Assembly (NCBI RefSeq): GCF_000092065.1 | Contig: NC_009360.1 | Coordinates: forward strand, 1 to 64,000 | Reading direction: 5' to 3' | Origin: Ostreococcus lucimarinus CCE9901 | Taxonomy: Eukaryota; Chlorophyta; Mamiellophyceae; Mamiellales; Bathycoccaceae | Length of the DNA stretch: 64,000 nucleotides | In this document: positions 38,703-49,700 of the stretch, piece by piece | Numbering within the stretch: position 1 is the first letter of the stretch | Layout: the number at the start of each line of letters is the position of its first letter | Notes under the pieces: model-generated | What the model saw: only the letters and a program-made list of their open reading frames with translations | Told to the model about the DNA's origin: nothing | The model's database searches: none | Position numbers and translations under genes: made by a program

Positions 38703-39686
38703 TCATGTAACTTTTTTCCACGCCGACGTGTCAACGTGGGCGGAAACGACGAAGAATATGAAAAGGCCGATCGCGACGGGTGAAAGAGTCGGCAGCGCGC
38801 GGCACACTAACCGACGCACGCCGTGCGTATCTTTCGCACATTCGTACTTGTACCACACCAACGCGCACGCACAGAAGATTATTAAAAAGTATCTCATGTA
38901 TCGTGCCTTTTGGGCCCACGTCATCTTGCGGAAGCCGTACCTATCGAACGGCGCGACGTGATGCCACACCTCGTACGTGCAATTTTTTCGCCGAAACCGC
39001 ATCGAAATACGCTTCATCTCTCCATCATCGCCATCTTGCACCGGAAGCTCGGTGGCGCGACTCGCCACCGCGAAGTCTTTCTCGTCGCTCACGACGTGCC
39101 AAAACGAACCAAATTTCCGCGTCAATTCTTCTCTGATCGCCGACGCGCGTTCGTCGTGATCGTCATCGGCGGTGTCCGCATCGCTGAGAACTTTCAGCAC
39201 GGTATTCACGATCGCTCGTGGAATCCCATCGACGTCGCTCGTCACCGTCGCCGTCGCCGAACCTTTTCTTCGTTTCGCCGTCTCCGTCGCTTCGTCGTGT
39301 TCGTCCCGCATCGCTTGAAACGCCAACTGTTGCGTTCCATCCACCCCACTCCCGAGGCTCAGCGAATCGAACACCAACACGCGAAACTCCGGCGCTTCCT
39401 TCCCTCCCGCGCTTCCGCGCCTCCCTCGCGCGCGCGCCGTCGCGTAGGCCAACGATTTCTTCGCGAATCTCAAATTCACGTTAAAATCCCCCCTCCCCAC
39501 CACGACGTGCGTCGCCGCGTCGTCGATTCCTCGCGCGATCGCTTCCGCGATGCGTTTCATCCCTCCCGCGTCGCCCGCGACCGCGCGCGCGTCGCCCTCG
39601 CGCTCGAACGCCTCGCGCACCGCGCGCAGGATTTCAAGCCTTCGCCGCGGCGCGCAGTCGCATCGCCGCAGCGCGACGTCCGCCAT
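38703..39686 (-). CDS. Membrane-anchored protein with two LC8-like (dynein light chain) domains
   Basis: The product has 327 residues from ATG 39686. Two segments resemble the dynein light chain LC8 fold. Residues about 10-115 contain MKRIAEAIARGID followed by THVVVGRGDFNVNL; residues about 155-260 contain IREELTRKFGSFWHVVSDEKDF and a final MRFRRKNCTYEVW. Between them is a charged linker. Two hydrophobic helices close the protein (YFLIIFCACALVWYKY and VAIGLFIFFVVSAHV). The LC8 resemblance is by eye and weaker than most calls here. The frame is open far upstream but overlaps the divergent NOT2 gene. Confidence 0.6.
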   Translation of the reverse strand: MADVALRRCDCAPRRRLEILRAVREAFEREGDARAVAGDAGGMKRIAEAIARGIDDAATHVVVGRGDFNVNLRFAKKSLAYATARARGRRGSAGGKEAPEFRVLVFDSLSLGSGVDGTQQLAFQAMRDEHDEATETAKRRKGSATATVTSDVDGIPRAIVNTVLKVLSDADTADDDHDERASAIREELTRKFGSFWHVVSDEKDFAVASRATELPVQDGDDGEMKRISMRFRRKNCTYEVWHHVAPFDRYGFRKMTWAQKARYMRYFLIIFCACALVWYKYECAKDTHGVRRLVCRALPTLSPVAIGLFIFFVVSAHVDTSAWKKVT

Positions 39687-40009
39687 CGCGGTCGAGTTCG
39701 CGTCGGTCGACGTCGACGTCGACGTCGCGCGTCGCCTCGCGCGCGCGCGCGCTCGCTCTCGCGTCGCGCGGTGCGGGCTCGCGCGGAATCGACGGACGGT
39801 TCGCGAACCGTGAAAGAGTCGTCCGTCGAGCGCGACGCGCGCCGCACACGGCGACGCATCGCGACGACGGCGCGCGCGACCGACGCGGCGACGACGATCG
39901 ACGCGCGGCGACGACGCGCGCGGCGACGACGCGCGACGCGACGCGACGCGCGTGAACGACGCGAAGGGAAGGAATCGACGACGGCGATCTCGCGGCGAGA
40001 ATTCATTCG

Positions 40010-40041
<32 letters not shown>

Positions 40042-40137
40042 ACGTGAGGCGCGCGCGCGACGGCTCGGGTGGTTTGAACGGCGGTGAAAGCGGCGTCGGA
40101 CGGGGCGTCGGGAGGCCGTCGCGTCGGACGGGCGGCG
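39687..40137. other. Divergent intergenic region between the LC8-like gene and NOT2
   Basis: These 451 bp are very GC-rich, with repeated cgacgcgcggcgacgacg motifs and an (ACG)9 microsatellite at 40011-40037. Long open frames cross it but encode Arg/Asp/Thr low complexity only. It most likely carries both promoters and leaders. Confidence 0.5.
40011..40037. repeat. (ACG)9 microsatellite
   Basis: Nine perfect ACG triplets lie about 100 bp upstream of the NOT2 start. Confidence 0.9.
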
Positions 40138-41718
40138 ATGCAGAGCAACGGATACGGGCCGCAGGGCACCGCGCCGCCGCCGGGACCGTACGGGCAGCAA
40201 GGAGGGCTGCCGGGGATGCCGTATAACGCGGTTCCGCGTCCGGGAGGACAGTTTGCGCAGCAACGTCCGATGCAGAACCCGCCGGGGATGCAAGGGGCGC
40301 CGGCGATGCCGCGCGGAGTGATGGGCGGGGCGGCGCGACAAGGTTCGCTGCCGCTGCCGTACGGGGGGGTTCCGGGAACGCAGCAGCAGCCGGGCATGAT
40401 GGGAACGTCCGGAGCGGGAGGACAAGGCTCGATGGCGCAGGGTGGTATGAGCGGCGTCATGGGCGGCGTGCAGCGAGGGGTTATGCTAGACCGCAGCGCG
40501 AGCCAACCCGTGCAAGGGCAAGGGGTTCCGCAGATTCAGCGCGCCGCGAGTGGGTTGCCGATGCCGAGCGCGGGCATGAGCGCGCCCAGAGCGGGAGGTG
40601 TGATGGGCTCTGGGCCGCTGCCGCGAGCGTATCCCACGATTGGGTCGCAAGGAGACGTGAACGGAATGCCGAAGATGCAAGGCGTGGGAGGATTGGACAT
40701 GGATCCGTCGGGTGGTATGATGGGCGGATTAGGCGGTTTTGGGCGAGATCAGAAAGCGCCCGGGTTTGATGATTCCGAGTTCCCGACGTTGGGCGGTGGC
40801 GGTATGCCGCAGCGAGGGCCGTCTTTCGGAAACGGGTACGGAGGCATGCCGGGCGAAGGGTACGAGGGCGTGTACGACTTTTCAAAGCCTCAGCAGGACT
40901 TTAGCATGGAGAAGGAAGATTTCCCCGCCCTCGGTGGAAAAGGGCAAGGAAATATGGGTGGACTCGTTCCTCCGCCGGGGCTGGATGCGTCGGAGGGATC
41001 GAGTCCGTCGTATCCGCCTTTGGCTCGTCAAAGTTCGAGCGGCGTGGGTTTCGGCGCGCAAGCGCCGGGACGTCAAGCGGGTGCGCCGGGTGGAATTCAC
41101 TTCGATGGCGGAGCACCGCCGCCGCCGGGTAAGCCCGGCACGGCGGTACCGGCTAGAACGAGTGGTGGGACTTCGCAGAAGGACCGATACGGCTTGCTCG
41201 GCTTGTTGCCGGTGATTCGAATGGCGAATCCAAACGTGTCCACGCTCGCCTTGGGTGCTGACTTGACCATGCTTGGTTTGAACCTCAACTCTCCGGACAG
41301 CTTGTATAAGTCCTTCTCGTTGCCCTGGAACGATTCGGCGCCAAAGAACGACATGGAACTCACTATTCCATCCGCGTATTCGCAGCAAGTGAGTCGTTGC
41401 CATCCGGCGGTGTTCGCGAAGTTCCAGCAGGAGACGCTCTTTTACATCTTCTACAGCATGCCCGGAGAAGAGTCTCAATTATTCGCCGCGGACGAGTTGG
41501 TACAGCGCGGATGGGGGTTCCACAAAGAACTCAAGGCTTGGTTGATGCGCGTGGCGAACACCGAACCGGCGAATCAAAACGAGCAGGGCGAGCGCGGCTC
41601 TTTCTGGGTGTTCGATCCCATGACGTGGGAGCGAGTGAGGAAAGACAATTTCACGCTGCAGTACGATCAGTTGGAGACGCGCCCGACGGTTCCCTTGGCC
41701 GAAAGGAGCTTGCGTTGA
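40138..41718 (+). CDS. CCR4-NOT transcription complex subunit 2 (NOT2)
   Basis: The product has 526 residues from ATG 40138. About 350 N-terminal residues are Gly/Pro/Met/Gln-rich and disordered. The C-terminal NOT-box starts around GLLPVIRMANPNVSTLALGADL and runs through LGLNLNSPDSLYKSF, CHPAVFAKFQQETLFYIFYSMP and ELVQRGWGFHKELKAWL to WERVRKDNF. This is the NOT2/3/5 family in its NOT2 form (plant VIP2). NOT2 holds the CCR4-NOT deadenylase scaffold together. It is convergent with the SOUL gene. Confidence 0.93.
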   Translation: MQSNGYGPQGTAPPPGPYGQQGGLPGMPYNAVPRPGGQFAQQRPMQNPPGMQGAPAMPRGVMGGAARQGSLPLPYGGVPGTQQQPGMMGTSGAGGQGSMAQGGMSGVMGGVQRGVMLDRSASQPVQGQGVPQIQRAASGLPMPSAGMSAPRAGGVMGSGPLPRAYPTIGSQGDVNGMPKMQGVGGLDMDPSGGMMGGLGGFGRDQKAPGFDDSEFPTLGGGGMPQRGPSFGNGYGGMPGEGYEGVYDFSKPQQDFSMEKEDFPALGGKGQGNMGGLVPPPGLDASEGSSPSYPPLARQSSSGVGFGAQAPGRQAGAPGGIHFDGGAPPPPGKPGTAVPARTSGGTSQKDRYGLLGLLPVIRMANPNVSTLALGADLTMLGLNLNSPDSLYKSFSLPWNDSAPKNDMELTIPSAYSQQVSRCHPAVFAKFQQETLFYIFYSMPGEESQLFAADELVQRGWGFHKELKAWLMRVANTEPANQNEQGERGSFWVFDPMTWERVRKDNFTLQYDQLETRPTVPLAERSLR

Positions 41719-41828
41719 GGCGCTTAGGCGTTGTCGTTTAGGTAAAAAAGCCTTAAAAGTTTCATAAAAAAATCACAAAATCTTAAAACCTTCGCGTTGC
41801 GCGCGCGCTTAATCGTACACGTTTTGAT

Positions 41829-42953
41829 CTACATCGTGAAATTTGACACAGGAATGATGATTTCGTTTCGCCTGAGGAACGGGTTCGTGAATGGATCGTT
41901 GTACTGCGCCAACGCGGCGGCGCCGCTCGCCTCCAAACCGTCGTTCTCGATCAATTTTCGCAACTGCTTCTCCACGTCACGAGCCGCCTCCTCGGTCGCG
42001 ACGCCAGAAAATTTCTTAGCGACAAAAATACCGCCACTTTCTTCCCGCAACACTACGTTTTCATTCGTGCTCGCTGGGAGCGCGTCCACGGAGTCGCCGC
42101 TCACGACAAATTGCATCGTGGCGTTCTTCGTAAACACAGGCGTCGTCATCTCCATTTTCGTCCCACTCGCGTTGGCTTGGCCGAAGATGTAACCCGCCAA
42201 AGAATTAAAAGCTTGGCCCGCGACTTGACCGTTCATTTTTGCGCTGCTCGACGACACTTCCTTGACGTTCAGACCCGGACCCGTGGCGGCGACCAAGTAC
42301 GGCTCGTATCGTCGCACTTCGTAATCGCGCCTCTTCTTCAGCACCACGTACCCTGGGGTGTCCAAATCCGGCGTCTGCGCGAAATCAAAAATCTGTTTCA
42401 GCACCTCCACCACGCCCTCCGCACTGAGATGCCTCTGATTCTCAATCGAATCCCACGTGTCCACGTGGCGCGTCACCTTCTTAGTCTCCTCGTCGATCCC
42501 CATGATGGACGTTCCCGTAAAAGTCAGCGTCGGTCTCCAAGCGAAAGGAAACGTCGGCAATCCCATCACCATCGTCCATCGCGTCGTGATCTCCCAAGGT
42601 CCGCTCTGATATATTTCATGCATCGCGTACGTCGGCGAGAACACCCGTCGCAGCATCTGAATGTTAAACGCGTACCCGTCGAACGAGTCGTACTTCGTCA
42701 GCGGGTCCTCGAACGACACGTCTTTCGCGTACAGCGACGGATCGATCCCCTCGTCGTCGAACAGGTGCGTCAGATCCTCCGCCAGCGCCTTTCGCATCCG
42801 CGCGGACTCTTCTTCATCCATTCCCTTCGCCGTCGATGACGTCGTCGTCGTCGCGCGCGTCGCCGTCGTCGTCCGGCGTCGCGCGTCGCGCGTCGTCGGT
42901 CGCGTCGTCCGTCGCGTCATCGCGCGCGTCGGTCGCGTCGTCATCGCGCGCAT
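41829..42953 (-). CDS. SOUL heme-binding family protein, chloroplast type
   Basis: The product has 374 residues from ATG 42953 (MRAMTTRPTRA), which begins a Thr/Arg-rich, acid-free chloroplast transit peptide; a longer start at 43031 is possible. The first domain (about 50-165) is the lipocalin-like DUF2358 type (LTKYDSFDGYAFNIQMLRRVF, WRPTLTFTGTSIM). The second (about 185-374) is SOUL: GYVVLKKRRDYEVRRYEPY, KMEMTTPVFT and RRNEIIIPV. Chloroplast proteins with this two-domain order bind or shuttle tetrapyrroles and associate with plastoglobules. Confidence 0.88.
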   Translation of the reverse strand: MRAMTTRPTRAMTRRTTRPTTRDARRRTTTATRATTTTSSTAKGMDEEESARMRKALAEDLTHLFDDEGIDPSLYAKDVSFEDPLTKYDSFDGYAFNIQMLRRVFSPTYAMHEIYQSGPWEITTRWTMVMGLPTFPFAWRPTLTFTGTSIMGIDEETKKVTRHVDTWDSIENQRHLSAEGVVEVLKQIFDFAQTPDLDTPGYVVLKKRRDYEVRRYEPYLVAATGPGLNVKEVSSSSAKMNGQVAGQAFNSLAGYIFGQANASGTKMEMTTPVFTKNATMQFVVSGDSVDALPASTNENVVLREESGGIFVAKKFSGVATEEAARDVEKQLRKLIENDGLEASGAAALAQYNDPFTNPFLRRNEIIIPVSNFTM

Positions 42954-43143
42954 CGTCGTCGTCCGTCGTCCGTCGTCTGTCGTCGTCCGTCGCCATCCGC
43001 CATCCGCCGTCGATCCACGATTTTGCCTCATTTTCGTCGATTTGGCGAGTCATGACTCGTCCCGAGTACCGTCGTCCGCCATCCGTCGCGCGCGGTGCCG
43101 AGTTCGTCGCGATCCGGGCACGCGCGCACATCGCGACGCCGCG

Positions 43144-43162
43144 ATGGTGCGGTCGCGCGCGC

Positions 43163-43193
<31 letters not shown>

Positions 43194-46100
43194 ACGCGAC
43201 GACGTCGACGCGCGCGCGCGGGTCGCGGACGGACGACGAGGGACGGACGCGCGCGAACGCGCGGACGACGGGCGCGGGTCACGGTTTCCGAGAGACGCGC
43301 GCGCGGCGACGCGCGCGGACGCGACGCGCGGGACGCGCGAGACGGCGCGGACGTCGACGCGAGAGGACGATGGAGACGACGCGCGAGTAGACGATGGGGA
43401 CGACGGCGACGCGGGACGCGCGCGGAGGGACGCGCGACGGCGAACGGTGATGCGGGCGAAGACGCGCGCGCGATTCGACGACGACGAGAGAGGCGAGGAG
43501 ACGTTGGCGGATTTCGCGTTCGGACGGGACGTCGCGACGCGAGAATGCGTTCCGGATTTTGTGAAGCGTCCGGTAGACGCGTGGGGACGCGCGCGCGGGA
43601 GAGGTGGACTCGACGCGGCGATGTATAGATTGTCGAACGCGATGGACGACGGCCGATTCGATCCGTCGAGTTTGCGAATTGAAGACGGCGATTTTTCAAA
43701 GATTAACGGTGAGTTTGCGAAGCAGTTTTGGAGAATTAAGATGCAGTTGATGGATTGCGTCGTGATGGTAAAGCACGGATCGTTCTATAACATGTTTGAT
43801 GTGGACGCCGACGCCGGGAAGGCGGTTGGACTTCAGCAGACGGGGACGAATTCAGGATTCATGCGCAAGGTTGGCTGTCGGGCGGAGTCGTTCGATACGT
43901 GGGCGGCTCGTTTACTCGCTCGTGGGTACACGGTTGCCCGGGTGGAACAGATGAGCGAAGCGGCGAGAGAGACCTCGGTGATGAAGCGGGAGTGTTGCGA
44001 AATATTGACTCCCTCGCTCGATCGCGGGCTGACGAACAACGAGCGCGCGAATTTCTTCATCACCATCGCGGGAAGCTCCGTGAAATCTTTGCACTCGTGC
44101 GACTATTTGGGTGTGTGCGCGGTTGACGCAGATTCTGGCACCGCCGCGTTGGGTGTCGTGACGCCTCAAGATCTGCACACCGTCTTGGTGCAATACGAGC
44201 CACGAGAGGTCGTGATTAGTGAACAGCTTTCTGACGACGCGAGAAAGATGCTCGTGTCGTACGTGCGTGAAGGCGGTGACGCGACAGACTGCGTTTTACG
44301 CGTTATAGAACGTGGCAAAGTGAAAAACCCGTCGATCGAGCGCTCGAACATTCTGAATTGGTTCAAATATCACACCGACGAGCCCGTTTCAAATATTCTT
44401 CAGGAAGCCACTGAGGCAGAGTTACGAGCCGTCGGCTTTGCGATGCGTCATCTCGCTTGGTGTGGTGTGTTGCAAGACGTCTTTTCTCGAACAAAGTTTA
44501 TGTCCATAGTGTCTGTTGAGCCAAGACGAACGAATGCTGAAGAAAACCAGTCGGCTTTTGCGCTCTCGCGCGAGCTCACGCACGTCATGCGACTCGATGG
44601 CGACGCGATCAAGAACTTGCACTTGCTCTATGGCGACACTGGGAAGACTACGGGTTCGCTCTACGAGTTTCTTAATCACACGTTTACCGCTCCCGGTCGT
44701 CGACGGCTGCGACAATGGCTTCTCCGTCCGCTACAAGATGTGCGCGCCATCGACGCTCGCCTGGACGTCGTGCGAGAGTTCTCCAACAATCACGTCTTGC
44801 TACAAACTTTCCGTGACAGACTCAAGCACTTCAAGTGGGACCACGAGCGACTTTTCGCAAAGTCGTGTCGATTGGCTATCAAGTGTACGAAAGTGTACAA
44901 TATCGTTCGATTCAATCAAACGTCGCCGTTGACGCAAGAAGACGAGATGGGTCTCAGAGAACTCGCGCCGAAAGGCGCGACGAAGCTCGAAGAGATTCTT
45001 ATCGACGCTGTGAATATGATTAGCTTTTGGGAAATGCACAAAAGCGCACTTGTTACATTTGTGGACTTGGTTCGCGCGTTGATCGAGATACGCGACGTGG
45101 TTTCCACCTTGAGTGAAATTGCAGAGCGTAACGTCTCCGTTGCGAGCTTACATCGCGACGTCGAAGACGCGATATCGTTTCTTCGTGAGTTGCGTTCGTG
45201 TCTAGAAGATAGACGGAAAGAAAACACGAAAAACAAAGAAAGATACATCGTTCCAAGCGCACTTGTGTTTCGTGACTACGGTGAGTTTGCGGCGGCGGCG
45301 GAGCGAGAGAGAGCGCAAGATCCAATAGTTCGAAAACACGCGCAGCGCCAACGGCGAGAACTGCTGAGAAACATTTACATTCCACTCAGCGATGATGACG
45401 AGCGAGACGATGAAGAGCAAGACGCGGCCGACCGCGCTGACTTAGCGGCGGCTAACGCATTTACTGAAGTGATGCATGCCTTTTACGAAGAAATCCCTCG
45501 TTTTGAACGAGTGGTGAGCGCCATGGCAGATTTAGACGTTTTACAAAGTTTTGCCACGTCTTGTGCGTCTTCAAGAGGTGCTGTTGGTTTCACTCGACCA
45601 CGTTTTACTACTGACACATCCTCGAGTACTTTAGAGCTCGTCTGCAGTTGGCACCCTCTACTCAAGCCGAGTATGGTGGACGACGCCAAGAGAATCACGC
45701 ATAACAGTGGCATCGTCGATAATGATGTATCGATGAAGACGCCCTTCGTGCTTCTTACTGGTCCTAATATGTCGGGAAAATCTTCCATACTACGCCAAGT
45801 TGCTATTATTGTCATCATGGCGCAAATTGGTTGCTACGTTCCCGCGGCATCTTGCGAAATCAGCGTGGCCGACGCTGTGATGACCCGACTTGGCGGCGAC
45901 GACAATTTCGCCAACGGCGTAAGCACATTTTTGAACGAAATGAAAAGTACGGCGAAAATCATGAACGACGTAACTTCGTCTACACTGGTCATACTTGATG
46001 AACTGGGCAGAGGTACGTCTACCTTGGATGGCTACTCGATCGCATTCGCGACGAGCCTTGAATTATGCTCTTGTGCTCAAGCTCCTCGCGTGTTGTTCGC

Positions 46101-46554
46101 CACGCACTACCACGAGTTGGACAAAGATTTGGCGAGACAAGAGATTGCGCGAGGTAAGTTTGTCACAAAGCACATAGACGTATCCAGTACTCGCTCAGGC
46201 GCGCTTAAGATGACGTATAAGCTCAAGAATGGTCCAGCACCTCTCGGATCGTGCGCGTTGAATGTCGCACGCCTCGCTGGCTTTCCTCCTGGAATTCTCA
46301 CCCGCGCTTCGCACGTCTCGCAAACCGTCACCTTCAAAGGGCGAGTTAAGGATAGCGGCTTCTCAAGATCCTCGTATGTACCGCCAAAGGCGTTACTAAG
46401 TAATGAAGAACATCTCATGCTTTCAGCGCTCCTGGGCGATCCCGCTCTGACCGGTGACGCCGATAGGCTCGGCGACGGCGTTGAGTGGTGCCGACGCTTC
46501 CATGCCCTGTGGCGGAAGTGCAACGATTTATCGAACCGCGCGAACGAGCCGTGA
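43144..46554 (+). CDS. MutS homologue, MSH6/MSH7 type
   Basis: The product has 1136 residues. The N-terminal 100 are Arg/Asp low complexity; an alternative ATG at 43450 skips them. MutS domains follow: mismatch-binding (FWRIKMQLMDCVVMVKHGSFYN), connector, core levers and clamp, then the ATPase with Walker A LLTGPNMSGKSS, signature STFLNEMKSTAKI, Walker B LVILDELGRGTST and FATHYHEL. GFMRKVGCRAESFDTWAARLLARGY is closest to eukaryotic MSH6/MSH7. These partner MSH2 to recognise mispairs. The Phe of the recognition motif F-x-E is present (F214), but the Glu is Asn (N216). The ATPase looks intact. Confidence 0.85.
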
Positions 46555-46702
46555 GGAAAGTTTGCGATATGTTGTCTCGCTGCCATTGTCGCGCACATTC
46601 ATGAACCACACTGTTGAGAAACATGTAACAAAAACTTTAATCGCATCGCATAACATGGCACTACACACGGTATATACTGGCACGCAAACTTCAAGATGTT
46701 CG

Positions 46703-49700
46703 TTAAATTTGAGGCAAAGCGATGTCGGCGATGTCATCACTGGAGACAAAGCGGATGTTGGCCCAATCACCGGCAGCAGCGGTAGACTTCGTGCGCTCAA
46801 GCGCGGCGATACCCGCATCACCGTCTTCGAGCACGGACGGAGTGGATGCGTTGACATCGAGGCGCTGGCGAGAAATCATAATGATATCACCGATTTGCCA
46901 GTCGCCGGGAGATGGAGCTGGCGTGGAGACGTCTTCTACCCAATAACCGAGACCTAAGACGTCAAGACTGGTGGAATCTTGCACGATCTGCTTAGGATTG
47001 ATTGGTTTTGGTTTCTCCGGTGAGGATTCCTCGGTGTAGACGGGTTTGTAAACAATCATCGTCGTCGCCGTGGCATCGGACTCTGCGTTGGACACCGGCG
47101 TCTCAAGCCGTTTTGGCGCCGAAAGGCAGCAGGAGAGAAAACCCGTCGGGTTTCTGTACGGGGTTTTCTGCACGGGAGCGTGCGACGCCATCGGCATCAC
47201 AGCTTGCGTCGTCGCCGGCGGCATCGGCATCACTGCCGCCGCAACTGGTGAAGGCTTGTCGGCGGGCACGGGTTCCGAAGGTTTTTGTGTGTGAGAGGCG
47301 ACGTAAGTTTCTAGAACGGTTTCATCCGGTTTGTCCGCGAGCATCACTTTGCCCTTCTTGCCGTTTCGCAAGTTTAAAACTTCGTAAGTGCCGGCCCAGT
47401 TCGACCCGTCGCACTTCCCACAGTTTAGCGCACGTACGGCGTCTTTATCGAAACGGAAAATCGAGCCATCGGACGGATAACCGTGTCGCCGAATGTCGAG
47501 AACATTGATGGCGGTGGACGTGCCGAGAATATTGGCGTGAATACCGCCGCCAGAGCGCGCCGTCGAGTTCGCGAGCTTGTGCAAGTCCGTTGATTCCCAT
47601 CGCACACGCACGGCGGACACATCATCCATGATCGACTTGAACGCCCGTCCCCAGCGAACGTTTTCTGTACTGAGCTCTATTTTATGCCACTTTCCATCCG
47701 AACGCAGCGCTTTCGCCGTGAACGGAAGAGCTTCGAACGACGCATCCGTGTGAACGCCGTAAATTCGTGTCCCCACGCTCGCGGCTTCAATCTGAAATTC
47801 AATCTCCAGTTCTTTCCACCACGGACCGACAAGACCGCATTGACCATACCGAATTAAATGCCCGGGTAAGTTCCAACCAGTTTCCGTCTGGCACACGTAG
47901 TTGTCCATCGACAGCGTGAATGTGTACGGCGGAGGTTGGTTGTCATGCGAATACGCCAACAACTCGATGCGATCGCCCGGCTTCCAATCCCCTTCGTGGG
48001 CGTAATCGCAAGGATTCGCGCAACCGACGCCGATGCCCGACTCGTGCTGAAACACTATGACGCTCCCACGTCGTTCGCCCGCGCTCGTGTCGTTGGGGAT
48101 CGCGAATGAGGCGCCATCGCCGCCTTTTATGACGCCCGTCTTCCAGCCTTCGTAACTCGCATCGCCCCAATCTTCAATGCCCGTGATGGCAGAGAGCTGC
48201 GAGCTCTTGAAGCGAAACCACTTCCCTTTAGGCTCTGGCTCTGTTTTGCCGGGCATGACACCGCCGGGGTAATCGATGCTCACGACATCAAGGTGTGGAT
48301 CGACGAGCTTTCTTCGTTGTCGAGGGAACACAAACGCATCGGGCTTCAGCTTTACGACTTTCTTCTCACCCGACGCCGTTTTGTACGTCCGCTCTTTCGG
48401 GGGCGGTGGTTTTTTGTGAGGATTGTACACGTAAAACTCGTCACGCTCCTGCGCGTTTGGCCCACTGATGGATTTGTCGCCCCATTTTGATGCGTCATCA
48501 ACGCACTCTTCGCCGCGGTTGCCTTCGTCCTTGGTTGGCCACTTGTTAGACCCCCAACCAACCCCGAGCAAGTCAGGATCACCCTCGAGTAAGCCGACGT
48601 GAACACCGCCGCCGTACTTTTCACTGTAGCACGGCACCCCGGGGGCGCCTTTGTCAGGCACACGAACATTAAACTTAAAGTGAGTGATAGGTTCGTACTT
48701 TCTGTCGCGATGCAGCATGAGAGCTCCGAAATGTTGCTTGTTTTTATCATCCGTGCACAGTCCACTTCGAAAAGAAGGTTGACCTTCACCTTGACTGTTA
48801 ATGCCCTCGTTGTCGCGGCAGTTGTATGTCTGACAACAACCACCCGCTTGCAGGAGCGTTCGATTATCGATGAAGACGCCGATTGGAGTGTACGGACGCC
48901 CGTTGATCAACTCGGGGTCTGATCCGGTGGGATGCTTCAGCTTGATCTCGAACATGAGCCACATCGTACGCTTGCCTCCTCGGTAATTTTGCTCTTTCGG
49001 GTAAATTCCACTTTGGCCAGGGAATATTCGCTCGATTGGCTCGTCGTTGACGCCGCCCGTCATGAAGTGGGCGTCGTCGTCTTTGGAGTAGTCTTCAACA
49101 AACTTGATCGAATCGAATTTGCTCGGATCCATGAATCGCACACCCTTCGGCAAGCCACGGTACGCGATGAGTTCGATGGGCTCGCCGACGAGCCAGTCGC
49201 CCGGCTGCGCGCTCTCGACGGGGTGATAACAGCCCACGCCCATGCCGTTTGGACCGCCAAAAACGACGATCGCCGAACGCTTTTCTTGTCGATACACACA
49301 GAAAGTCGCGCCTTTCCCCGATTTGACGCTAAAATTTTCTGTTTTGTACGCCTTCAGATCCTTATTCGCCCACTCGTGTCCGATGACGCGCGTGAGCTCA
49401 TCCATGTCGAAGCGAAAGAATCTCCCATCCGCCGGCTTGGATTTGTCCGGATACTCCAACGACGTGACGTGTACGTACTTCCGATCGGGAACTTCATCAG
49501 GAAACACGACAACATCACCCTCATCAACTTTTGAAAGCCCTTGGTCGACCGTCGATCCGTTCGGTTTCACGTCTGGAATCGTCCCGAGCGCCGGCGCCCT
49601 CCCGTCCCCCGCGAGTCCAAAGCTCAACGTTTTCGACAACTGCCTGAGCATCGACGGTTGCTTTTTAAACACGTGCACGTTATGTTCCACCACCACCACC

